10,019 bases of DNA from positions 1 through 10,019 of the forward strand of contig CALYTD010000022.1 of the NCBI GenBank assembly GCA_945486445.1, written 5' to 3'. The notes under the pieces were generated by a model. That model ran no database searches. It had not been told where the DNA came from and was given only the letters and a program-made list of their open reading frames with translations. This document shows, one piece after another, positions 1-7,086 of the stretch. The stretch's first letter is position 1; each line of letters starts with the position of its first letter. This DNA is from an uncultured Prevotellaceae bacterium (lineage in GTDB: Bacteria > Bacteroidota > Bacteroidia > Bacteroidales > Bacteroidaceae). The position numbers were made by a program, and so were the translations under genes.

Positions 1-3000
1 ACTGAAAGTCTTATGGGGACAATGGCAAGAATACTTAATTTGCCTGACCCAATAAGATATATAGGTGCTATTGACGCAAAAGGCCGCCTCCGCATGAATG
101 GCGGCAGTCACCTCTCTGCCAATGCAGACATCAGCGCCAGCAAGGCGGGTAAGGTATCTGTAAACGGTGAATACAATGCCGGGAAGGTACGTTCTACCAT
201 CAAAACCTCAGTCTTAGACCTCACTCCACTTTTCCCAAGACAACAACTTACCCGCCTGAAATGCGAACTTGCCTTAATGGCTGGTATTGACAAACAATGG
301 AACATCACGTCTGGTACGGCCAAAGGTACTATCTCTGAACTGACATACCGCAACTATACATACCGCAACATCAATACGGACATGGCATATACAGGCCAAT
401 CTGTCAGCGGAGTTCTTAGCATACAGGACCCCAACATCAGGCTTTCCTTCGACGGTAAGGCAGACCTCGGAAGACGGAAAGGACTTCATGCCAAGGTATC
501 TCTCAGCGACTTCTGCCCTTCTGCGCTTAACCTCACCCGACAACTTGCAGGCGACCGCATCGCATTGTCACTCAACGCTGACGCCAGTGGCTCCAGCATA
601 GATGACATTTCTGGCTCTGTAAGCCTCACAGACATCAGCATCACCAATCCCAACAGTGACAAGGCTGACACCTATCTGGAAGAAATAAGAATGGAAGTAG
701 GGCACACTGAGGATGGGAAGAAAACAATAAACATGAACAGTGACTTCGCCAATGCCTACCTTCATGGGGACTTTACCGCATCAACGATAGTCAAGAGTTT
801 CACAAACCTCATCACAACCCACCTGCCAGCCGCTACATTCCTGCCAGCACCATCTATAAACTCCAACGACTTCCGTTTTGATGTAACAGTGCAAGACCTC
901 AACTTTGTAAAACGCCTTGTAGCCCTCCCCCTCACTATCAACAGTCCTTTGAGTGCTGGGGGATATGTAAACTCATCCACAGGCAGCGCTGATATATCAC
1001 TGTCAGCACCTGACCTAAACATCTCTGGAACGATATTAAAAGGCACGGACATAAGGGTATGGACAGAGACAGACGCGATATACAGCACAATCAACACCTA
1101 CCTAAACGACAAGACAGGACAAGTAGCAATCTCGCTTGACTGTAAAGGCGAGGATAACACACTCTGCACTAAACTGTCATGGGACAATCAGCGGGCCAAC
1201 ATCTTCCGTGGCGCACTAAACAGCGTGGCACAATTTAACGTTGGCACAAACCGCTCATCAGACATACAGGTGAGTATCCCCCACTCCACATTTGCCGTTG
1301 GCGACACGTTATGGAACATACGCTCACACGGAATAAGCTACAAGAACGGCAGTCTTACCATAAACCATCTCGCCATTGAGAACGACAGCCAGCACCTTTA
1401 CGTCAGCGGAACGGCCTCACCCAACCCCAACGACACTATAGCGGCGGAACTAAAAGACATTAACGTAAGATACATTCTCGACCTTGTAAACTTCCATTCC
1501 GTTGACTTTGACGGTCTTGCCTCTGGCAGTGCTGTATGCTCTGGCGTGATGCAGAAACCCAATGCCATGGCAACTCTCACCATAAAGGACTTCAAGTTTG
1601 AGGGGGGAAAACTCGGAACTATGTCTCTTAACGCTGACTATAACGACGATGAAGGGCAGATAAACGTTGACGGCGCAGCGGTACGTGATACTACTGAACT
1701 GCTTGTCAACGGCAACATATCCCCTATTCGCAACACTATCGACCTCAACATGACACTGCATGACACCCAACTGGACTTCATGCAGAGTTTCTGCGGATCT
1801 TTCCTTAACGATATAGCACTGCAAGGCACGGGACACCTACGCCTGCACGGTCCGCTGAACGCCATCAACCTTGAAGGCAAAGTGAAAACACAAGGGGCGT
1901 TCACACTGACCTCTACCGGCTGTCGCTACACCATGGAGAATGACACTATATCATTCATTCCCAACGACATATTATTCAACTCCTTAACGATAAAGGACAA
2001 AATGGGCGGAATAGCATACCTTGAAGGAGGAGTACACCACCGTAACCTCGGAAGAATATCATACGACATCACGGCAAAGACCAAACGTCTCATAGCATAT
2101 AACTGCCCAATACCTGACGCAGAAGACAACTTCTGCGGATATGCTGTCATTGACGGCGAGATAGGAGTACATGGAAAGGGAAACGAAGTCAACATCACCG
2201 CAGATTGCACACCGCTTGATGGCACGTACTTTACATACAACGCTTCCTCGCCAGAAGCCATAAAGTCACAGGACTTCATAACATGGGGAAGCGCAGACAA
2301 AACCACCCCCAACAACGGAAACACCGAGAAGACAGACTCCATTAGCAAAGCCACTAACACGGAACACCTGCTCAATGCCGGCAACGACAGAGCCAACATA
2401 CGCTTGAACTTCATGCTAAACGTCACGCCCACCGCACGCCTGCACCTTATCATGGACGAGACAACAGGCGACTACGTGGACATCTTCGGCAACGGAACAC
2501 TACGTGTACAGTACTATAACAAGGGCTCATTAGACATTTTCGGCAACTACGTCATTGACCACGGCACATACAAGATGACAATACAGAACCTCATGCGCCG
2601 TGACTTCGCCTTCCAAAAAGGCGGCACAATAGCCTTCGCAGGAGACCCATATAACGCTATACTAAACCTACAAGCAGCCTATACGCTAAACAGCGTGTCA
2701 CTGGCCGACCTCAACATAGGCAGTTCCTTCACCTCAAACAATGTGCCTGTAAACTGTCTTATGAACATATCAGGCACACCAGAAAAGCCAAAGGTGGAAT
2801 TCGGACTAAACCTACCATCACTCAGTTCGGACGCAAGACAGATGGTTTACTCCGTAATAAACTCTGAGGAAGAGATGAACCAGCAGGTGCTGTACCTACT
2901 CGCCATAGGACGATTCTATTCCCAGACCAACGACGACGAGAACACACAACGCACCAAACAGTCAACCCTTGCCATGCAAAGTTTCCTCAGCGGAACACTG

Positions 3001-3351
3001 TCACAACAATTCAACAACGTGCTTGGACAAGTAACAGGCAACACAAACTGGTCATTCGGCGCAAACATCACACCCGGTACCGACGGATTCAACAACGCTA
3101 TATATGAGGGATTGCTAAGCGGAAGAATGTTCAATAACCGACTTATCTTCAACGGGCAGTTCGGCTACCGTGACAATATCAATACCGACACGCAGAACTT
3201 CATAGGCGACTTCACCCTGCAATACCTCCTTACGCCAAACGGGAACTTCGCACTCAAGATGTACAACCAGTCCAACGACCGATACTTCACACGCAGTTCA
3301 CTAAACACACAGGGCATCGGCATAGTGATACAAAAGGAGTTTGGAAAGTAA
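1..3351 (+). CDS. tamB: TamB-like translocation/assembly module protein, C-terminal part (5' end outside window)
   Basis: The frame is open from base 1, so the ATG at base 13 is probably internal; 1116 residues are visible. TamB is an inner-membrane-anchored periplasmic protein with a long beta-rich groove, linked to outer-membrane protein assembly or lipid transport to the outer membrane. The visible part is almost entirely short alternating beta strands rich in N, D, T, S and G (residues 1 to about 755). A polar linker follows (about 757-797, rich in T, N, S), then the conserved TamB/DUF490 C-terminal domain (about 800-1116). Family landmarks are SGTPEKPKVEFGLNLPSL (about 924-941), the stretch NQQVLYLLAIGRFYS, and a C-terminal block with NGQFGYRDN and a short basic end. 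The N-terminal membrane anchor is not in view. No stop or frameshift interrupts the frame. The family call is firm; the exact substrate in Bacteroidota is not established from sequence. Confidence 0.9.
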   Translation, partial: TESLMGTMARILNLPDPIRYIGAIDAKGRLRMNGGSHLSANADISASKAGKVSVNGEYNAGKVRSTIKTSVLDLTPLFPRQQLTRLKCELALMAGIDKQWNITSGTAKGTISELTYRNYTYRNINTDMAYTGQSVSGVLSIQDPNIRLSFDGKADLGRRKGLHAKVSLSDFCPSALNLTRQLAGDRIALSLNADASGSSIDDISGSVSLTDISITNPNSDKADTYLEEIRMEVGHTEDGKKTINMNSDFANAYLHGDFTASTIVKSFTNLITTHLPAATFLPAPSINSNDFRFDVTVQDLNFVKRLVALPLTINSPLSAGGYVNSSTGSADISLSAPDLNISGTILKGTDIRVWTETDAIYSTINTYLNDKTGQVAISLDCKGEDNTLCTKLSWDNQRANIFRGALNSVAQFNVGTNRSSDIQVSIPHSTFAVGDTLWNIRSHGISYKNGSLTINHLAIENDSQHLYVSGTASPNPNDTIAAELKDINVRYILDLVNFHSVDFDGLASGSAVCSGVMQKPNAMATLTIKDFKFEGGKLGTMSLNADYNDDEGQINVDGAAVRDTTELLVNGNISPIRNTIDLNMTLHDTQLDFMQSFCGSFLNDIALQGTGHLRLHGPLNAINLEGKVKTQGAFTLTSTGCRYTMENDTISFIPNDILFNSLTIKDKMGGIAYLEGGVHHRNLGRISYDITAKTKRLIAYNCPIPDAEDNFCGYAVIDGEIGVHGKGNEVNITADCTPLDGTYFTYNASSPEAIKSQDFITWGSADKTTPNNGNTEKTDSISKATNTEHLLNAGNDRANIRLNFMLNVTPTARLHLIMDETTGDYVDIFGNGTLRVQYYNKGSLDIFGNYVIDHGTYKMTIQNLMRRDFAFQKGGTIAFAGDPYNAILNLQAAYTLNSVSLADLNIGSSFTSNNVPVNCLMNISGTPEKPKVEFGLNLPSLSSDARQMVYSVINSEEEMNQQVLYLLAIGRFYSQTNDDENTQRTKQSTLAMQSFLSGTLSQQFNNVLGQVTGNTNWSFGANITPGTDGFNNAIYEGLLSGRMFNNRLIFNGQFGYRDNINTDTQNFIGDFTLQYLLTPNGNFALKMYNQSNDRYFTRSSLNTQGIGIVIQKEFGK

Positions 3352-3393
3352 AACAAGACAACACTCTAAAACCATACTCACCAACTCCCACAA

Positions 3394-3437
3394 CAATCAG
3401 CCGTTAATCACATTGCAATCAGCCGTTAATCACAATG
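3394..3437 (+). repeat. Tandem 22-base direct repeat, two copies
   Basis: Two head-to-tail 22-base copies lie at 3394-3415 and 3416-3437 and differ at a single base (T versus A, third from the end). Each contains CAATCAGCCGTTAATCAC. The second copy is also the 5' arm of the tamB terminator hairpin, so the first copy can be viewed as a duplicated, competing arm. Confidence 0.85.
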
Positions 3438-3460
3438 TAATTAACAGCTGATTACTTTTT
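3417..3460 (+). terminator. Rho-independent-type terminator after tamB
   Basis: The arm at 3417-3433 pairs with 3437-3453 over 17 positions with two C-A mismatches and a three-base AAT loop. A run of five T follows at 3456-3460. It lies 66 bases past the tamB stop. The upstream repeat copy (3394-3415) could pair with the same 3' arm, giving an alternative, longer-looped hairpin. Confidence 0.65.
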
Positions 3461-3642
3461 ACACCATAGCCACTCACCACGGCACGGCCATCATAGCACC
3501 ACAGTCACCATATCATAACCTCAAGAAACACACTCCCCAAAGATTTACGACCAATAAAACACCATACGATGAACCACCTTACACTCCATCGATGACACTT
3601 GTCAAGAAAAAGGTGTGTGCGCATATAAAACGAGGTTATTCC

Positions 3643-3673
3643 TTTGCGAAAACAGAGAAAAAGAGTAATTTTG
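3643..3673 (+). promoter_or_regulatory. Bacteroidota-type sigma-ABfr promoter
   Basis: A TTTG -33 element (3643-3646) and a TAATTTTG -7 element (3666-3673) are separated by 19 bases, a full match to the TTTG / TAnnTTTG consensus of Bacteroidota. It faces right, yet no protein-coding gene on the + strand follows; the next gene (eutC) is convergent. Transcription would start near 3678-3680. Confidence 0.65.
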
Positions 3674-3678
3674 CACAC

Positions 3679-3783
3679 AGAAAATGATAACAGAGAATTC
3701 ATAAGATATTATTTATAAGGTGGGTGGTCCGCTATGATGTTTGCCGCTGTCATTGACAAAAGCAACATCTGGCGGACTTTTTT
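3679..3783 (+). ncRNA. Candidate small RNA of about 105 nt
   Basis: This stretch is bounded by a consensus promoter (3643-3673) and a structured hairpin ending in six T (3778-3783). That is the layout of an independent small-RNA gene between tamB and the eut operon. The 5' part (about 3679-3718) is A/T-rich and probably single stranded; a G-rich run GGTGGGTGG (3719-3727) leads into the 3' hairpin. The only short frames are a six-codon one (MITENS) and a 30-codon one that runs through both hairpins, so coding is unlikely. I do not recognise it as a known RNA family. The exact start is inferred from promoter geometry, and no expression evidence exists here. Confidence 0.4.
3727..3783 (+). terminator. 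Structured hairpin with T6 tail ending the candidate small RNA
   Basis: GTCCGC (3727-3732) pairs with GCGGAC (3772-3777), followed directly by TTTTTT. Inside it, GATGTT (3736-3741) pairs with AACATC (3764-3769), and GC (3743-3744) with GC (3762-3763). A small apical stem, TGTC (3748-3751) with GACA (3755-3758), closes on ATT. The layered pairing is more elaborate than a plain terminator. Confidence 0.6.
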
Positions 3784-3806
3784 ATGCAGGAATACGTATA
3801 ATACAA

Positions 3807-3844
3807 TCAAGCCCGGAGTTCTCTAAACATAACTCCGGGCTTGA
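3807..3844. terminator. Bidirectional terminator between the small-RNA candidate and eutC
   Basis: A perfect 14-base stem (3807-3820 with 3831-3844; core GCCCGGAGTT / AACTCCGGGC) closes a 10-base loop. On the + strand it is followed by a T-rich stretch (CTTTCTTTT); on the - strand by a weaker T-rich stretch. It lies 24 bases past the eutC stop, so it most likely ends the eut transcript and blocks read-through from the left. Confidence 0.8.
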
Positions 3845-3868
3845 CTTTCTTTTGTAAAATCGTGGATG

Positions 3869-4693
3869 TCATAACAGCAGTTGCGGCGACTGATGCGGCT
3901 TCAGAACGCGGTACTGCGCAGGATCATCACTCTTGTCTTTCAGGGCTGTGCCGCTAACCTTGTTTGCAAACGCCATCTCCACAAGCCAGGCGAGTTTGAA
4001 TGCTGCGCGATCATACGGCAGACCCTCCGGCCGTATGTTGGAGATGCAGTTGCGCTCACTCTCCAGACGACCGGCGAAAGGCTTGTATGTCATATACAAT
4101 CCAAGGCTGTCCAGCGATGAAAGACCGGGACGTTCGCCTATAAGCATAGCCACAAGTCCGCAGTTCTTCACCTCTGCAATGTCATCACCCAGTGCCACAC
4201 GGCTCTGCTTGGCAAGCACAACAGGCCCTACGGAGAGCCCTAACTCACGCATATAAGGCAGAAATTCGTGTATTAACGGCACGGCCTGCTTGTGGACAGC
4301 CTTGCTCGACAGGCCATCACCAATGACTATCAGCACGTCAGCACCTGCGTATTTCATCTTACGCAAGCGTTCACGACTGACCTCACTAAGCCTTCTTCCG
4401 AGGTCGGGACGCCGTATAAACACATCTCTACTCGTTGCGGCACTCTCAGCAAAGACCACGTCTAAGCCCATATCCTCCAGTCTTTTACGTACCAGCTGCC
4501 TGTCAAACGGCAAATTGATAGTATCTCGTGCACGGGCATGTGCAAGGCTGAAACGCAGATATTCGTCTGTAAGAACACTGCAACCCGTGCGTCCCAACGC
4601 TATGCGGGCATCGGTAAAACGCTTCAGTTCCTCCCAAGGGTCACGGTGAAAAAAGCCTTCTTGCCCCACCGTCAATGTGTTTTCCTTATCCAT
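3869..4693 (-). CDS. eutC: Ethanolamine ammonia-lyase small subunit EutC
   Basis: EutC pairs with EutB to form adenosylcobalamin-dependent ethanolamine ammonia-lyase, which cleaves ethanolamine to acetaldehyde and ammonia; EutC supplies much of the cobalamin pocket. The 274 residues align throughout with the enterobacterial protein (about 295) from its core start. Landmarks are ARIALGRTG (29-37), RRPDLGRRL (94-102), VIGDGLSS (123-130), LIGERPGLSS (184-193) and ERNCISNIRPEG (213-224). The N-terminal extension of microcompartment-type EutC, associated with encapsulation, is absent, which fits a cytosolic enzyme. The start ATG overlaps the end of the upstream EutB frame by 8 bases (4686-4693), implying translational coupling in one operon. 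The subunit appears complete and intact. A bidirectional hairpin lies just downstream. Confidence 0.93.
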   Translation of the reverse strand: MDKENTLTVGQEGFFHRDPWEELKRFTDARIALGRTGCSVLTDEYLRFSLAHARARDTINLPFDRQLVRKRLEDMGLDVVFAESAATSRDVFIRRPDLGRRLSEVSRERLRKMKYAGADVLIVIGDGLSSKAVHKQAVPLIHEFLPYMRELGLSVGPVVLAKQSRVALGDDIAEVKNCGLVAMLIGERPGLSSLDSLGLYMTYKPFAGRLESERNCISNIRPEGLPYDRAAFKLAWLVEMAFANKVSGTALKDKSDDPAQYRVLKPHQSPQLLL

Positions 4694-6530
4694 TTACAGC
4701 CTCCATATGTTCTATTTGCATTAGTCTGTTAGTATTATTAATGGGCAATATGTCGCCATTGTCATCAATGACACTCATGCGTTGCAGCCATTTCTCAAAT
4801 TCAGGAGCATGACGTTTGCCGAGCAGTTTACGTGCATAGAGCGCATCATGATATGAGGTGCTCTGATAGTTCAGCATGATGTCATCAGCGCCCGGTATGC
4901 CCATGATATAGTTCACGCCTGCTGCCACAAGCAAAGTAAGCAGGTTATCCATATCGTCTTGGTGGGCCTCAGCATGGTTGGTGTAACAGATGTCGCACCC
5001 CATAGGCACACCCATCAACTTGCCGCAGAAGTGATCTTCCAGTCCTGCACGCGTGATTTGCTTACCGTCATATAGGTATTCCGGTCCGATGAACCCCACC
5101 ACGGTGTTGACAAGCAACGGTTTGTAGCGGCGTGCCACGGCATAGCAGCGTGCCTCACAGGTCTGTTCGTCAACGCCGAAGTTGGCATCAGAGGACAGAG
5201 CGGAGCCCTGCCCCGTCTCGAAATACATACAGTTGTTGCCTACGGCACCACGACGTAGCGAGGTGACAGCCTCATATCCCTCATCAAGCATCTTGAGATT
5301 TATGCCAAAGCCGGCATTGGCAGCCTCCGTACCTGCTATGCTTTGGAACAACAAATCGACCGGCGCACCGTGCTCTATCATCTCCATGCAGGTGGTGACG
5401 TGCGTAAGTACGCAACTCTGCGTAGGTATTTCGTATGTCTGTATGATGTCGTCCAGCATGTAATTCAGTTCCGTTAGCACCGGCAGCGAGTCGCTCGCAG
5501 GGTTGATTCCGATGACGGCATCATCACTACCGTACATAAGTCCATCAACAATACTGACGGCAATGCCTTTCAAGTCGTCAACAGGGTGGTTAGGCTGAAG
5601 CCTTACTGAAAGATGCCCTGGCAGCCCTATGGTGTCACGAAACTTAGTGACCACGATACATTTCTGAGCAACAAGCATAAGGTCTTGATTGCGCATCATC
5701 TTACTTACATCTGCTGCCATCTCAGGAGTTATGGCAGGTGCCACCTGTGCCAACATACCACTTGTTGTTGATTCGCTAAGAAGCCAGTTACGAAAGTCGC
5801 CCACCGTGAGATGACTGGTAGGTAATACACTGATTTTCAACGCACGTGGAAGAGTATATTGAGGGTATTTTGTCTCACCACCTACTGACACACAGGTCTC
5901 GAAACCAGTATAACACCACCATACAAGACCAAAGATATACATCATTTCCTTAAATGGAGGCATCTTGTCCATTGCTATACCGCCAAAGTATTCAAGGTGA
6001 ATCTTGGGTATCATGTAAAGAAACCAGCAGATACTACAAGCCCAGAAGAAGAAAATGAAGAACGTCTGAGCCTTGCCTGACTGCTTGATACCAAAATAGT
6101 TAAGCACCAAGAAAATGGCTACCAGCAAACAAGCGATAATACGAGGGTTAAGCCACGTTATGTCAAAACCTGTGGCTTGAAGCAGAATAGTGAAATAATT
6201 AGAAAAGGCAAGGGTCTCACCTGCACCAATGGCAACCACAGAAACAATGTAATGCCAGCCCGCCATATTTGCCCAAATGCGGTTAAGTCCACGCTTAGCA
6301 AAGTTGTATGTACCTCCTGCCTCTGGCAACACAGCTGACATTTCGCCATATATAAGACACGGCCAGATACTTACAAGGAGTGATACAAACGTGAAACCGA
6401 TAATCCAGGAACCTACAAGGCCAATCTGTGAGGAACCACATGTGAAAAGACCTACGCCCACTACTGTACCAATAGTCATGCTGATAGACTCCTTGAGTCC
6501 CAGCACTCTCAACAATTTGTTTTCTACCAT
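4686..6530 (-). CDS. eutB: In-frame fusion: N-terminal half of an APC-family (ethanolamine?) permease joined to N-truncated EutB
   Basis: The 614-residue frame has two unrelated parts. Residues 1 to about 235 are the first half of an APC-superfamily permease: about six membrane segments (roughly 14-36, 40-62, 88-112, 130-148, 155-175, 195-215) and the post-TM6 loop GGETKYPQYTLPRAL. Segments 7-12 are missing. From about residue 238 the protein is EutB, aligning with E. coli EutB (453 residues) from about residue 89 to its end. Substrate-site residues align with E. coli R160, Q162, N193, E287, F329 and D362 as R310, Q312, N343, E438, F480 and D513. The region between, namely the permease C-terminal half, the gene boundary and about 88 EutB residues, is absent, probably roughly 1 kb. 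The likely ancestral order is permease-eutB-eutC. The frame is unbroken, but neither half is complete, so transport is unlikely and lyase activity doubtful. Misassembly is a real alternative. The start has an A-rich leader, usual for the phylum. Confidence 0.88.
   Translation of the reverse strand: MVENKLLRVLGLKESISMTIGTVVGVGLFTCGSSQIGLVGSWIIGFTFVSLLVSIWPCLIYGEMSAVLPEAGGTYNFAKRGLNRIWANMAGWHYIVSVVAIGAGETLAFSNYFTILLQATGFDITWLNPRIIACLLVAIFLVLNYFGIKQSGKAQTFFIFFFWACSICWFLYMIPKIHLEYFGGIAMDKMPPFKEMMYIFGLVWWCYTGFETCVSVGGETKYPQYTLPRALKISVLPTSHLTVGDFRNWLLSESTTSGMLAQVAPAITPEMAADVSKMMRNQDLMLVAQKCIVVTKFRDTIGLPGHLSVRLQPNHPVDDLKGIAVSIVDGLMYGSDDAVIGINPASDSLPVLTELNYMLDDIIQTYEIPTQSCVLTHVTTCMEMIEHGAPVDLLFQSIAGTEAANAGFGINLKMLDEGYEAVTSLRRGAVGNNCMYFETGQGSALSSDANFGVDEQTCEARCYAVARRYKPLLVNTVVGFIGPEYLYDGKQITRAGLEDHFCGKLMGVPMGCDICYTNHAEAHQDDMDNLLTLLVAAGVNYIMGIPGADDIMLNYQSTSYHDALYARKLLGKRHAPEFEKWLQRMSVIDDNGDILPINNTNRLMQIEHMEAVNG
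5808..5832 (-). other. Junction between permease and EutB sequence
   Basis: Family resemblance switches around residues 233-241 of the fused frame: permease-like LPRALKISV ends and EutB-like SHLTVGDFRNWLL begins. Either LP or PTSH could belong to either parent, so the exact breakpoint is uncertain by a few codons. No insertion sequence, obvious inverted repeat or composition change marks the site. Confidence 0.75.
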
Positions 6531-6550
6531 AATTGTAATTGTGTTTGTGT

Positions 6551-6595
6551 TGTTGTTATCCTAATATATAAATAATGTTGTCGTGTTGTTATCCT
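6551..6595 (-). repeat. 12-base direct repeats in the eut leader
   Basis: TGTTGTTATCCT occurs at 6551-6562 and again at 6584-6595, a spacing of 33 bases (about three helical turns). On the eut-sense strand it reads AGGATAACAACA, placed about 20 and 55 bases before the permease-EutB start. It could be a regulator site or a chance duplication in low-complexity sequence. Confidence 0.5.
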
Positions 6596-6693
6596 GCAAG
6601 AGCGTTCTGGCCCAAATCACATTACCACATTATTGTGTTATCCATCAAATTACCAATTTGTAGCATCAGCATTGAAACCTACAAAGAAGCAAA

Positions 6694-6726
6694 CAAAATA
6701 TCTTCGCGTTCTAATTTTGATACAAA
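6694..6726 (-). promoter_or_regulatory. Possible promoter of the eut operon
   Basis: On the - strand, TTTG (6723-6726) lies 22 bases upstream of TATTTTG (6694-6700), a near match to the -33/-7 pair but one base short of TAnnTTTG. It would give a leader of about 155 bases. No better candidate was seen upstream of the eut genes. Confidence 0.3.
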
Positions 6727-7014
6727 TTCATACATTTTGTCATTATTACGCAAATTTTATTAACAAAAAGTTGCATAATAGATAGATTTTTATTACATTT
6801 CATCAAATAAGAGATAAATATGGTAGATCTATCGACTTATTCGGCAGTTCATCTTGTATTCATGGGTAAATAAACGCTCACATAAAGACAGAGTGTATGA
6901 GGTAACAAACTACTTTACCCGAATTTCACACCTCGTTTTTACTCCAACGATACCAGATAGAGTATAAAAAGCAGCAAAGAGCCTAAGTAACAGAGTAACA
7001 AAACAGTGAAAAAG

Positions 7015-7046
7015 TTTGTGAAAACCAGAATTAATTTGTAACTTTG
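7015..7046 (+). promoter_or_regulatory. alaS promoter, Bacteroidota type
   Basis: TTTG (7015-7018) and TAACTTTG (7039-7046) are separated by 20 bases and match the phylum's -33/-7 consensus fully. Transcription would start about 7051-7053, giving a leader of roughly 35 A-rich bases before the alaS ATG. There is no Shine-Dalgarno motif, as is usual in this phylum. Confidence 0.75.
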
Positions 7047-7086
7047 CATTCAAAATGAACAGAAAAAACAACAAAACAACAAAACA

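Larger units (their letters stand above)
6531..7086. other. Divergent intergenic region between the eut operon and alaS
   Basis: This 556-base AT-rich stretch has no convincing gene. It holds the eut leader repeats, a weak leftward promoter candidate and, at its right end, the alaS promoter. The middle (about 6730-7010) contains only weak inverted repeats: a 7-base pair 6781-6787 / 6827-6833, and GGGTAAA (6864-6870) with TTTACCC (6914-6920). Neither is long enough to call a riboswitch or attenuator. Confidence 0.6.

Noticed and set aside
1926..2453. 175-codon - strand frame inside tamB
   Set aside because: It lies opposite a continuous TamB frame, its composition is typical of antisense translation, and there is no promoter or start context.
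3734..3826. 30-codon frame (MMFAAVIDKSNIW...) on the + strand
   Set aside because: It runs through one hairpin and its T tract and into the next. The sequence is better explained by RNA structure, and there is no supporting context.
3352..3868. Search for tRNA genes or a CRISPR array in the gap
   Set aside because: No cloverleaf-like arms were seen. The only repeat is a two-copy tandem without spacers, which is not a CRISPR array.
3933..4649. Several + strand frames of 64-119 codons opposite eutC
   Set aside because: They are complementary shadows of a well-supported eutC and resemble no protein family.
6712..6719. TAATTTTG on the + strand as a -7 box
   Set aside because: No TTTG-like -33 element lies 17-23 bases upstream, so it is probably chance in AT-rich sequence.
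6864..6920. Inverted repeat GGGTAAA / TTTACCC upstream of alaS, considered as a T-box or other leader structure
   Set aside because: The stem is only 7 bases with a 43-base loop, it lies upstream of the predicted alaS transcript start, and no T-box motif is visible.
6899..6950. GAGGT ... ACCTC followed by GTTTTT, considered as a terminator
   Set aside because: The five-base stem with a loop of about 32 bases is too weak, and no gene ends upstream on that strand.
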